The notes: a model not told the origin generated them from the sequence alone. 34,090 bases of DNA from Bacteroidales bacterium (GCA_900769555.1 CAAGHA010000106.1:1-34090), one strand, 5' to 3'. Shown: positions 1-7,524, counted from the stretch's first letter. Made by a program: numbers and translations.

Positions 1-1884
1 AATGCCACTCCGCAAATCATGCAAAATGGTAAACCCATCGGAGGCTCTATCACACATAATTGTGAATACGATAATTGGAGCAGATTGGTTCATGCAGATG
101 GAGAGTTTGTTGCCGGTGCAAAGAGTGCAACATACAACTTGACGATGGGCTACGACAAACTCTATAACATTACTCAAAAGCATTTAAACCTTTCACAAGA
201 AAATTTGCAATTTGAGGGGCAAATGCATTCCGGCTACCATTATGACTATCACTATAAGCAAGGAGACCCATTCCGATTGGAAAAAGTGGATGTGAAATCT
301 TTTGCAACGGAGACAGAAAAAGCAGACACCATCCGCATGGTAAATCTTTATGAGTTTGATGGCAATGGAAATCAAACCATGGAGGTTGCCAATCCGATAA
401 ATGACTCAACGTGTTTGACAGATACAGCCGGAAGTAAAGTTCGTCAATATTTGTGGGACGAGGATAACCGGATGTTGGCAGCCAATGTGAATGGATTTGT
501 AAGCAATTATTTCTATGATGCCGCAGGTGAGAGAACGGTGAAAATTTCAGCTCCGGATTTGGCGGTGTTTGTGAATGGGGCAGAAGCATTGAAAAATGAT
601 TCTGCTTTGGTGAAATTTGTTGGATATGTTTCTCCCTACTTGGTGGTTTCCAATGGCGGACGTTACACCAAACACATCTACGCCGGTACGCAACGTATAG
701 CATCCAAATTGGGTGATATTGAGAGCTTTGGTGCAGACCCAAGACGTGTGGAGTATGCCGGAGCGAATTTGAAAGAGGTGGATTTTGGAGCAAAATACAA
801 GAAACAAACATCTGCTCTTTTGGCAAGATATGATTCGTTGGGAGTGGAACACCGCCCTAACACGTTGAATGATTATGTTGGCGGACAATCATTCTGTTGC
901 GGAGAGAAAGAGTTTGAACCGAGCCAAACAGGAAAAGATGAACTTGAAAGTGTTGATTATGAATATGCTACTTACTTCTATATCCACGACCATTTAGGCT
1001 CCACTTCTATGGTTTTGGATGTAGATGGAAATATCTCACAATCAGTCACTTATATTCCGTATGGAGAAATTTTTGTAGAAGAGCGCAATGGAGCATGGAA
1101 TTCACCTTACTTGTTCAATGCCAAGGAGTTGGATGAAGAAACGGGCTTGTACTACTATGGAGCGAGGTATTTGAACCCAACAAACGGTATGTGGCTGAGT
1201 GTGGATCCGCTATGGGAGAAGAATATTGATGCATCTCCGTATTCATATTGTCATGGGAATCCGGTGAATAAGGTTGATGTTATGGGATTGGACGATTATG
1301 GCGTGGACGACAATGGATATATCTTCTTCATAAAAAAGACCGATAGTGAAAAGGATAGATTAATTGCCGGAGTAAATCGTAAAAAGGATGGTGAAATTAA
1401 AGGTTTGAAATATGATAAAAATGGGGAGTTGAGAAATGAAAAATTTGAGGTTTCTAAGGGCGTTTTATATGAGCATTCTAAAGAAAATATGAGTTATGGA
1501 GGACATGGGAATCGTCTAAAAAGTTTTGAAGAAGCAAAAACTTTTTTTGAATTTTTGGCAAATAGCACACAAGTTGAGTGGTCATTTTATGATTACACAA
1601 CACACGACGGAAAAAGTAAACTATTCATGGTTGGAACTTCTCATAATTGGGATAGCGAATATAGCGGAACAAGGAAATTTCATAGCCTATTAAATAGTAA
1701 TCATGAATCATCTTTTCATATTCACAGTCATCCAAAAGACTATAACGTATCTTTTGATGTAAATATTTTACCTTCTGAATCCGATTTAAATTTTGCTAAT
1801 GAAATAAATAAATTAAGCCATAAAATTCGATTTAGTATATATTTAAAACGGAGAGAAGATGAAGCGTATAAGTCATATCCATAG
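1..1884 (+). CDS. RHS-repeat polymorphic toxin, 3' part, with JAMM/JAB-like C-terminal toxin domain
   Basis: The reading frame is open from base 1, so the gene starts left of the window; the ATG at 19 is only internal. The visible part has YD-repeat sequence (YDNWSRL, YLWDEDNRML, YFYDAAGERT), then the RHS-associated core from about 970 (YFYIHDHLGSTSMVLD, KELDEETGLYYYGARYLNP, VDPL) ending near NPVNKVDVMG at about 1290. After the core the sequence changes to a roughly 200-residue variable tip. The tip has VEWS, then HIHSHP (1717-1734) and PSESD (1771-1785), which fit the E...HxH...SxxD zinc ligands of JAMM/JAB peptidases as in JAB-like toxins. RHS shells are known to encapsulate C-terminal toxins used between cells. 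Delivery genes are not in the window. The last 26 bases overlap the next gene, as toxin and immunity genes often do. RHS assignment is firm; peptidase activity is inferred. Confidence 0.93.
   Translation, partial: NATPQIMQNGKPIGGSITHNCEYDNWSRLVHADGEFVAGAKSATYNLTMGYDKLYNITQKHLNLSQENLQFEGQMHSGYHYDYHYKQGDPFRLEKVDVKSFATETEKADTIRMVNLYEFDGNGNQTMEVANPINDSTCLTDTAGSKVRQYLWDEDNRMLAANVNGFVSNYFYDAAGERTVKISAPDLAVFVNGAEALKNDSALVKFVGYVSPYLVVSNGGRYTKHIYAGTQRIASKLGDIESFGADPRRVEYAGANLKEVDFGAKYKKQTSALLARYDSLGVEHRPNTLNDYVGGQSFCCGEKEFEPSQTGKDELESVDYEYATYFYIHDHLGSTSMVLDVDGNISQSVTYIPYGEIFVEERNGAWNSPYLFNAKELDEETGLYYYGARYLNPTNGMWLSVDPLWEKNIDASPYSYCHGNPVNKVDVMGLDDYGVDDNGYIFFIKKTDSEKDRLIAGVNRKKDGEIKGLKYDKNGELRNEKFEVSKGVLYEHSKENMSYGGHGNRLKSFEEAKTFFEFLANSTQVEWSFYDYTTHDGKSKLFMVGTSHNWDSEYSGTRKFHSLLNSNHESSFHIHSHPKDYNVSFDVNILPSESDLNFANEINKLSHKIRFSIYLKRREDEAYKSYP
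969..1290 (+). repeat. RHS core repeat, copy 1 (in the long RHS gene)
   Basis: DNA encoding the RHS-associated core, from the YFYIHDH codons to the NPVNKVD codons. It recurs at 2426, 4124 and 5904. Bases 969-1061 read identically to 2426-2518; similarity then falls gradually towards the toxin boundary. Confidence 0.93.
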
Positions 1885-2383
1885 AGTAAAATATATTTGT
1901 TTGTTTTTTTTAATTATTATGCTTAATTACTTTATTTCATGTAAAGTTAGCTCAAAAATGTCAAGTAAAGAAAACGTATTTACGTCAACTCAGAAAGGGA
2001 TATATAAATTACATTCTGTTACTGATTCTCAATTGCTACGAAGAATGATTAATGAATGTGATTATAATCATATTCAATTCTATGGACAAAAATCTAAATA
2101 TATTATGTACTATAAATCAAAAGAAAAAATAATTCTTCATACATCACCATCCATTAATAATCTTCTGTTTCATGTTGAAAATCCGGGGGTAGTTATTTTT
2201 GAGGATAAAATAATTTTTGTAGTTGAGTATGCATACGATAATAATATTTTTCAAGTTCAAGGGAATGACTCTATTGTAATTTTACATAACTACAATAATG
2301 ATAATGAATCTTTTTGTTTTTTTGATACATTGTACAATTTTATTAGTGCTAAAAAGCTAGAAATATCAGAAGTCATAAACTAA
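1859..2383 (+). CDS. Putative lipoprotein immunity protein for the JAMM-like RHS toxin
   Basis: A 174-residue protein of no family I recognise. The N-terminus (MKRISHIHR, then a hydrophobic stretch, then NYFISC) reads as a lipoprotein signal with Cys near residue 28, so the protein should be exported and lipid-anchored. The start is the ATG at 1859, which overlaps the toxin gene by 26 bases and is preceded by GGAGAG, a fair ribosome-binding site. Position directly after a toxin tip, small size and AT-rich composition are typical of an immunity gene. The immunity role is inferred from context only. Confidence 0.75.
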   Translation: MKRISHIHRVKYICLFFLIIMLNYFISCKVSSKMSSKENVFTSTQKGIYKLHSVTDSQLLRRMINECDYNHIQFYGQKSKYIMYYKSKEKIILHTSPSINNLLFHVENPGVVIFEDKIIFVVEYAYDNNIFQVQGNDSIVILHNYNNDNESFCFFDTLYNFISAKKLEISEVIN

Positions 2384-2389
2384 TATATA

Positions 2390-2406
2390 ACAGAGACAAA
2401 ATATGA
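2390..2406 (+). repeat. Orphan-cassette leader motif ACAGAGACAAAATATGA, copy 1
   Basis: This 17-base motif contains the ATG (2403) of the first orphan cassette. The same 17 bases occur at 4088-4104 around the ATG of the next RHS cassette, and a degenerate copy at 7403-7419. It marks the 5' junction of displaced cassettes. Confidence 0.8.
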
Positions 2407-3413
2407 GTGCAAAATTGTGTAAATATACTTACTTCTATATCCACGACCATTTAGGCTCCACTTCTATGGTTTTGGATGTAGATGGAAATATCTCACAATC
2501 AGTCACTTATATTCCGTACGGCGAAGTTTTCATAGAAGAGCGCAACGGGACATGGAATTCACCTTACTTGTTCAATTCCAAGGAGTTAGACGAAGAGACC
2601 GGCTTGTACTACTATGGCGCAAGATATTTGAACCCAACAAATGGTATGTGGCTGAGTGTGGATCCGATGTTACATGCAGGTTCAAGTCCTTATGCTTATT
2701 GTTTGGGAAATCCAGTAAAACTTATTGATCCGGATGGAAGAGTCGAGACTTATTTTGATGAAAATGGCAATCAAATAGGTACTGGATTGAATGTTGCAGA
2801 TAATTCAAAATTCGTCATAAAAGAAAAATATGATAAGAAAATCCTTAAGAAAGCAAAAGGAAGAGCTGATTTATCAACGATGAAGTCTGCTTATAAATTA
2901 CCGAGTGATGCTGTTTTGGAAGAGGCACTTGACGTGTTGGACAGGACAATACAAAATGGGGGTACAAAAGAGGAATCCTCGATTGTGAGAAAAAACGGAG
3001 AAGTACTTAAAGGTGAGCCTGGAAACGATGTTACTGCTGAATCATCTATTGCAATGGCTAGTTTGCCTGATTATGATTATCCTACATCTGAAGTTGAAGC
3101 GACTATACATTCTCATGTTTTAGTTACATTTAATTTGAATGATGAATTTGCAGTCAAGTGGTCAGATGCAAATAGTGTTGGACCCAAAGATCCTGAAACT
3201 TTTTCCCAATATGATTATAACATTATTGTAGGGAAAAAAGGCGGATTATATAAAGAGATGAATCCTAATAAAAGTCCTTCTTTTGAACGATATATTGATA
3301 ATAGACCTATTGGAATTGGCATATTTGGTCGTTTTACGAAGGCTGGCGACAAATCTAATGTTTGGTTGAATTATAATGCTGTTGAAAAAATTATTAAATC
3401 AGGCGAAAAGTGA
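2403..3413 (+). CDS. Orphan RHS core-toxin cassette with second JAMM-like toxin domain
   Basis: A short RHS protein of 336 residues without the YD-repeat shell. It has a 9-residue leader (MSAKLCKYT), then the core from YFYIHDHLGST to LIDPDG at about residue 113, then an unrelated tip. The tip contains KEESSIV, ATIHSHV (HSH at 3108-3116) and GPKDPETF followed by DYNIIVGKKG. This resembles the E / HxH / D layout of JAB-like toxins, though the canonical SxxD is altered. It is not the same domain as the JAMM-like tip upstream. The stop overlaps the GTG of the following gene (GTGA). It most likely arose when a former tip was displaced by recombination. Whether it is translated alone or only serves as a donor is unknown. 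Confidence 0.85.
   Translation: MSAKLCKYTYFYIHDHLGSTSMVLDVDGNISQSVTYIPYGEVFIEERNGTWNSPYLFNSKELDEETGLYYYGARYLNPTNGMWLSVDPMLHAGSSPYAYCLGNPVKLIDPDGRVETYFDENGNQIGTGLNVADNSKFVIKEKYDKKILKKAKGRADLSTMKSAYKLPSDAVLEEALDVLDRTIQNGGTKEESSIVRKNGEVLKGEPGNDVTAESSIAMASLPDYDYPTSEVEATIHSHVLVTFNLNDEFAVKWSDANSVGPKDPETFSQYDYNIIVGKKGGLYKEMNPNKSPSFERYIDNRPIGIGIFGRFTKAGDKSNVWLNYNAVEKIIKSGEK
2426..2740 (+). repeat. RHS core repeat, copy 2
   Basis: Second copy of the core DNA. It is identical to copy 1 over 2426-2518 and diverges mainly at silent positions and near the toxin boundary (ends with the codons for DPDGR). Confidence 0.92.
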
Positions 3414-3934
3414 GATGGTACATTTTTATATTATCCTTAATGGTGTGTGTCATGGAGCATTTAGTTGAAGCTCAAACATACGAATCTGTTCGTTTCGAAA
3501 ATCACTCGTACATGCATTTCCCTATTGCTATTATTATTGATGGAAAGTTGTGTAATTCATTGTCTTTACGTATGTATAAAAATGGATCAAGTTCCGAAGC
3601 GGACATTTTGAAGCAAAACTATGGGGATATAGAAGTTAGTCATGACGACTTTTTTGAGTTGACAACATCAGATTCTTTATTGGTAACATGTCGTTATTTT
3701 TGTGAATATAATGAATGTTACAAACAATTGTCATTTCCGGTTCGCAAATGCTTTTTTGACGGTTTTACAGGACCTTTAATTTACGTCTTTACGTTAGATA
3801 ACAAAAATAATAAATCGAGATTTGGACACATTAAGAAATCCTATAAAGAAGATTATTTTGTGTATGAAGTAGAAGTGAATAATAATAAGATTTGTATGTG
3901 GTCAGAAACACAGATTCACGAAATAAAACGATAA
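3410..3934 (+). CDS. Putative exported immunity protein of orphan cassette 2
   Basis: A 174-residue protein of unknown family. The start is GTG at 3410, overlapping the cassette's TGA as GTGA; the ATG at 3415 is out of frame. Residues 1-21 (MRWYIFILSLMVCV then VEA before QT) look like a cleavable signal peptide, so the mature protein should be periplasmic. No lipobox is seen. The rest has Cys-containing hydrophilic sequence with no recognised motif. Immunity function is inferred from the overlap with a toxin cassette. Confidence 0.7.
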   Translation: MRWYIFILSLMVCVMEHLVEAQTYESVRFENHSYMHFPIAIIIDGKLCNSLSLRMYKNGSSSEADILKQNYGDIEVSHDDFFELTTSDSLLVTCRYFCEYNECYKQLSFPVRKCFFDGFTGPLIYVFTLDNKNNKSRFGHIKKSYKEDYFVYEVEVNNNKICMWSETQIHEIKR

Positions 3935-4100
3935 AAGATAATTTTATTCTGCAGCAATAATGTTACCAATGTATCTCGCTCCATCTGACTTGCAATCTTG
4001 TCGCATCTTCCCCTCGTCAGCAACACTGTTACTGACGTCGGCGAAGCGCACCCGGAGGTGAAGAAATTTATGACAAAAGTTGACAAAACAGAGACAAAAT
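3935..4100 (+). other. Intercassette leader with short palindrome
   Basis: This stretch is less AT-rich than the immunity genes around it. It holds an imperfect palindrome at 4016-4036 (GTCAGCAACA / TGTTACTGAC with one central base). It then has a block running from GTTACTGACGTCGGCGAAGCG to TTGACAAAACAG, which has a degenerate relative at about 7345-7419. A tiny ORF starting at the ATG at 4070 is in a different frame from the cassette. I see no real gene here. It looks like old upstream sequence carried with the cassette. Confidence 0.5.
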
Positions 4101-5135
4101 ATGACTATAAAAAACTGTGAATATACTTACTTCTATATCCACGACCATTTAGGCTCCACTTCTATGGTTTTGGATGCAGATGGAAATATCTCACAATCAG
4201 TCACTTATGTTCCGTACGGCGAAGTTTTTGTTGAAGAGCGCAATGGAGCTTGGGAAACCCCTTACTTGTTCAATTCCAAGGAGTTAGACGAAGAAACGGG
4301 ATTTTACTATTATGGCGCAAGATATTTGAATCCAACAAGTGCGGTTTGGATGTCAGTGGATCCGCTGTTTGAGAAGTACGTGGGTATGAGTCCGTACAAC
4401 TACTGCGCCGGCAATCCTGTGAAGTTGGTGGATGTTGATGGGAGGAGTACAAATGTTGCTGCCAATGATGATGGTACATACACCGTTGTAGGAGGAAATA
4501 TAAATGATAATGACAATGGCATCTATTTAAATGATAAGGATAAAACTTTAATAGGATATTCTGCAACTCCACTTTCTTTCTATAATTCAGACGAAGATGA
4601 GTGGATGGGAAGAATTAATCCGAATGATGAATCAGGAAAACAGTTCTTGAATGAAGAGATACAACAAGTTGGAATGACGCTAACAAAATACATTGCAAAT
4701 GCAAAAGGTGGCGAACCATACGATTTTAAAAGAACCAATGGCTCTAATAAGGTAATCTACAAGGATTCAAAAGATTTCTATAGAGGTCTGCCAATCAATT
4801 TAAAAGGAGACAATACCAATCTTCCGGTTTATGCTTCAGCAAGAGATATTGGTAATATAGCCGCTGGATTTATTGCAGGAGTGAATGGATTATCGTGGGG
4901 CGTGTCAAGAATGGCTTTTGATGCATTAGAGTCTTTTCAGCATAATTTTGATAAATGGTATTACGAGGGTGCATCCACTCAATATGCAGAAAGATTAGGT
5001 TTTAGAATTGGAACGGATATTCTGCGTTTGAGAAATTATTATCAACTAAGAGGTTTACCATCGTATGGCAATATCGAAAGACCTAAAGTGTCGAACAAAA
5101 TAATCAATCAAATAGATTTTACCCCATGCAAATGA
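4101..5135 (+). CDS. Orphan RHS core-toxin cassette with bacterial toxin 44-like domain
   Basis: The start chosen is ATG 4101, not the in-frame TTG at 4080, because ATG 4101 sits in the same motif as the preceding orphan start and gives the same 9-residue leader (MTIKNCEYT) before YFYIHDH. The RHS core runs to about residue 115 (PVKLVDVDGR). The tip includes EPYDFKRTNG, DIGNIAAGFIAGVNGL, RMAFDALESFQ and STQYAERLGFRIG. These resemble my recollection of the 'bacterial toxin 44' polymorphic-toxin domain; I could not verify this by profile. The 3' end overlaps the next ORF by 10 bases. Chemistry of the toxin is not evident from motifs. Confidence 0.83.
   Translation: MTIKNCEYTYFYIHDHLGSTSMVLDADGNISQSVTYVPYGEVFVEERNGAWETPYLFNSKELDEETGFYYYGARYLNPTSAVWMSVDPLFEKYVGMSPYNYCAGNPVKLVDVDGRSTNVAANDDGTYTVVGGNINDNDNGIYLNDKDKTLIGYSATPLSFYNSDEDEWMGRINPNDESGKQFLNEEIQQVGMTLTKYIANAKGGEPYDFKRTNGSNKVIYKDSKDFYRGLPINLKGDNTNLPVYASARDIGNIAAGFIAGVNGLSWGVSRMAFDALESFQHNFDKWYYEGASTQYAERLGFRIGTDILRLRNYYQLRGLPSYGNIERPKVSNKIINQIDFTPCK
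4124..4443 (+). repeat. RHS core repeat, copy 3
   Basis: Third copy of the RHS core DNA. Its last part (GMSPYNYCAGNPVKLVDVDGR codons) is shared with copy 4 but not with copies 1 and 2, so copies 3 and 4 form a subgroup. Confidence 0.92.
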
Positions 5136-5839
5136 TTGTTAGATTGACGTATATAGCATTATCCTTTGTTATAGTTAGTTTTTTATTTTCATGTACTCAA
5201 GAAACAAGAAATGAAAAGCTAAGAAAGGGTGGGTCAATAAATTTTGAAACTTTTTTAAAAAGCGATATATATTTTTCCAATTCAAAATACATAATTCTTC
5301 ATATTGATTTTGCAGATTACAGCACAGATGAAGTTTCTGACTATAAGTTAATTGTTTGCAATAAGAATCTTGAAATATTAGGAGTATCAAATGATTTTAG
5401 GCATATTGTGTGTATGAAAGGTGATACAATTGTATGTAATATGCTTAAAAATAAATTCAATATTGATAGAAGTTGCTTGCCAAATGATTTAATCATAAGA
5501 TTGGATTCATATCAAGAAGATTTTAGATCTTATGGAAGAAGAAAATTGGGAAAAATTAAACATATTTTATACAATGAAAAAAATAATGAGACTATATTAG
5601 AAATTAACGAAGATGATACAGTTTATCCTATCAAGAAAGATACAATTTTTCACATTCCATCCAATTCAATTCATTTTAATAAAAATTATTTTGATAAGTA
5701 TTCAGTATATACAATTGTCTTTGATAGTACATACTTAGACTCTAATTTCATCCAATTGTATGCGGAGGGTTCTGATTTGCAAATCTTTCAATATCGAAAA
5801 CAAGTTTGGGATGCGATTCAAATTCAAATAGGCAGGTAA
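5126..5839 (+). CDS. Putative lipoprotein immunity protein of the toxin 44-like cassette
   Basis: A 237-residue protein of unknown family, starting with ATG 5126 (or 5132) inside the 3' end of the cassette. The N-terminus has MQMIVRLTY, a hydrophobic run and SFLFSC, a good lipobox with Cys at about residue 23. It is therefore probably an exported lipoprotein. It is strongly AT-rich and mostly hydrophilic beta-type sequence. The immunity role is inferred from overlap with the toxin gene and is not shown by sequence. Confidence 0.72.
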   Translation: MQMIVRLTYIALSFVIVSFLFSCTQETRNEKLRKGGSINFETFLKSDIYFSNSKYIILHIDFADYSTDEVSDYKLIVCNKNLEILGVSNDFRHIVCMKGDTIVCNMLKNKFNIDRSCLPNDLIIRLDSYQEDFRSYGRRKLGKIKHILYNEKNNETILEINEDDTVYPIKKDTIFHIPSNSIHFNKNYFDKYSVYTIVFDSTYLDSNFIQLYAEGSDLQIFQYRKQVWDAIQIQIGR

Positions 5840-5876
5840 AAATTTCTCAATATAAGTGATGAGAACTCTTCAAAAT

Positions 5877-6821
5877 ATGCCCACCAAAACAGTAAGAAAT
5901 AGTTATTTCTATGCCGGAGATCATTTAGGCTCCACTTCTATGGTTTTGGATATAGATGGAAATATCTCACAATCAGTCACTTATATTCCGTATGGCGAAA
6001 TTTTTGTAGAAGAGCGCAATGGAGCTTGGAATTCACCTTACTTGTTCAATGCCAAGGAGTTAGACGAAGAGACCGGATTGTACTATTATGGCGCAAGATA
6101 TTTGAACCCAACAAGTGGGGTGTGGTTGAGTGTGGATCCGCTTTTTGAGAAGTATGTGGGCATGAGTCCGTACAACTACTGCGCCGGCAATCCGGTGAAG
6201 TTGGTGGATGTGGATGGAAGGAAAATCGATATCAGTGGACTAACTGAAGAACAAGCTGTAATATACAATGATAACATAACAGCACAAAGAGAAGGAAGTC
6301 CATTGTTTAATAAGCTATATACAGCATTAGAAAATTCCGAGATTGTATATCCCATAAAAGTAGGAGAAACTTTAAACGATGTAGATGGACAGTTTAATAA
6401 AAAAGATAATTCTATAACATTTTCAGATATTAATAATTCTGCTGAAACGGCAGTTATAGCAGAAGAACTTTTTCATGCATTCCAACTAAGCGAAAATGCC
6501 GGTAAATATGGAGAGGGGGATTTTAATTATGAATTTGAGGCAAAAGTATTTACAACTGCTGTAGGATGGGAATATGGAGGTTATGCAGACATTGATGGGG
6601 CGAAAGAATTTCAAAAACTATTAGAAAATTTAAAATTTGGTAAAGAAGAAACTTTCGAGATATTGATTTATCAAAAAGTTCATACAGAAGAATTTTTTAG
6701 CATTTATAAAGATGCTGCTAATGAGTATGGAAAATTCAATATAGAAAACAACATTGGTAATATAAATTATAAAAAAACAACGAATGTAAAGCCATTTAGT
6801 TTAATTGAAATTACAAAATGA
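5877..6821 (+). CDS. Orphan RHS core-toxin cassette with zincin-like EExxH toxin domain
   Basis: Starts possible at GTG 5856, ATG 5859 or ATG 5877. I choose 5877 because it is preceded by CAAAAT as in the other orphans and gives a 9-residue leader (MPTKTVRNS) before YFYAGDHLGST. The core ends at PVKLVDVDGRK. The tip is about 200 residues with AVIAEELFHAFQ (EELFH at 6462-6476) and, about 20 residues on, EFEAKVF. The pattern resembles a metallopeptidase HExxH helix with a downstream Glu, but the first His is Glu here. The stop overlaps the next start (ATGA). It could be an active variant, an inactive toxin or a family with its own motif. Confidence 0.82.
   Translation: MPTKTVRNSYFYAGDHLGSTSMVLDIDGNISQSVTYIPYGEIFVEERNGAWNSPYLFNAKELDEETGLYYYGARYLNPTSGVWLSVDPLFEKYVGMSPYNYCAGNPVKLVDVDGRKIDISGLTEEQAVIYNDNITAQREGSPLFNKLYTALENSEIVYPIKVGETLNDVDGQFNKKDNSITFSDINNSAETAVIAEELFHAFQLSENAGKYGEGDFNYEFEAKVFTTAVGWEYGGYADIDGAKEFQKLLENLKFGKEETFEILIYQKVHTEEFFSIYKDAANEYGKFNIENNIGNINYKKTTNVKPFSLIEITK
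5904..6221 (+). repeat. RHS core repeat, copy 4
   Basis: Fourth copy of the RHS core DNA. Its first codons differ (YAGDHLGST instead of YIHDHLGST). The rest follows the other copies, and the end matches copy 3. Confidence 0.92.
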
Positions 6822-7419
6822 AAAAATTTATTGTACTCTATTGCACAATAATTTTAATGATATCAAATCTATTTGCGCAAAATAATGCAACCAGAATAGG
6901 AGGTGATTGCATTTTTGATAATTCCAAAATTTTGGCAAATATTTTGTTCTCTGTAGATTCATCATTCATTCAAAAATGTATGATGAAAATTGTAAAATAT
7001 TGTTTATTGCAAAAATAGATTCCAATGGAAATTTAGTCCATATTAATAAACAACGAACGATTGTTCTTTCTTCAGCTGCATTAAGCAATGACTTTTTACA
7101 AAAAGTAGAAGATTACATAAAAGTAAATAAAATTCCTTTTTATATCTGTTACTCTCATGAACCTGGATTGAAAATGGAAAATATTAAAAAAGAAAGTTTT
7201 TACTGGATTAATGTAGGTATTCCAGGACTTTTTGAATTTCAACAGAATCTTTTACATTATATGGTATCATCCAAAATAATAAAAGAGTTGTTAAGTATTT
7301 TCCTTATCACGAAGAAAAACAAAAAAACAATTTTCATCGAAAAATGTTACCAGTGTCTGCGAAGCGAGCAAAATAATAACGAGATTAAAAAAATTGACAA
7401 AAACAGCATCAAAATATGA
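6818..7419 (+). pseudogene. Putative exported immunity gene of orphan cassette 4, frameshifted in an A-run
   Basis: ATG 6818 overlaps the cassette stop (ATGA). Residues 1-20 (MKKFIVLYC...NLFAQ) look like a signal peptide. This frame ends at 7018, but the frame starting at 6976 continues with plausible protein sequence (MYDENCKILFIAK..., to 7419). Adding one A to the AAAAA run at 6972-6976 would join the two into one protein of about 200 residues. The last residues (IEKCYQCLRSEQ onward) are encoded by the intercassette leader-like sequence, so the 3' end may also be altered by recombination. This could be a true frameshift, slippage-based switching, or a sequencing error in the homopolymer. 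Confidence 0.65.
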
Positions 7420-7436
7420 GTGTAAATAGTGTGTAG
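7340..7436 (+). repeat. Vestigial fifth cassette leader
   Basis: GTTACCAGTGTCTGCGAAGCG, then TTGACAAAAACAG and CAAAATATGA, parallel the leader of the cassette that starts at 4101. The ATG at 7416 opens a six-codon ORF (MSVNSV, stop at 7436) resembling the start of the orphan at 2403 (ATGAGTG). The RHS core that should follow is missing. Confidence 0.55.
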
Positions 7437-7459
7437 AGTCAACTAGCAAGTGCAAAATT
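7432..7459. mobile_element. Solo IS30-family end remnant
   Basis: The bases GTAGAGTCAACTAGCAAGTGC recur at 17355-17375, where they close an IS30-family transposase remnant. On the minus strand this stretch can be read as ...NFALAS and a stop, a plausible C-terminus of such a transposase. It lies directly at the break of the vestigial RHS cassette. Confidence 0.55.
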
Positions 7460-7516
7460 ATGGGGTGAAAGTTGGGTTAAACGACGTTAAAACTTTTTTT
7501 TCTTTGTTCAAACCTC

Positions 7517-7524
7517 TATCTTTG
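7517..7524 (+). promoter_or_regulatory. Candidate Bacteroidota -7 element for the CNNM/CBS gene
   Basis: TATCTTTG matches TAnnTTTG, 82 bases before the start codon at 7607. A second match, TATATTTG, lies at 7532-7539. No clear TTTG element is correctly spaced upstream, so this is tentative. Confidence 0.4.

Noticed and set aside
170..826. A 218-codon ORF on the minus strand opposite the RHS gene
   Set aside because: It lies wholly under strong RHS coding sequence, reads as compositionally odd His/Pro/Ser-rich protein, and has no neighbours or motifs; it is a shadow frame.
969..6221. CRISPR-like interpretation of the repeated blocks
   Set aside because: The repeats are 240-320 bp long, coding and in frame, and separated by genes; no short repeat-spacer pattern is present anywhere in the window.
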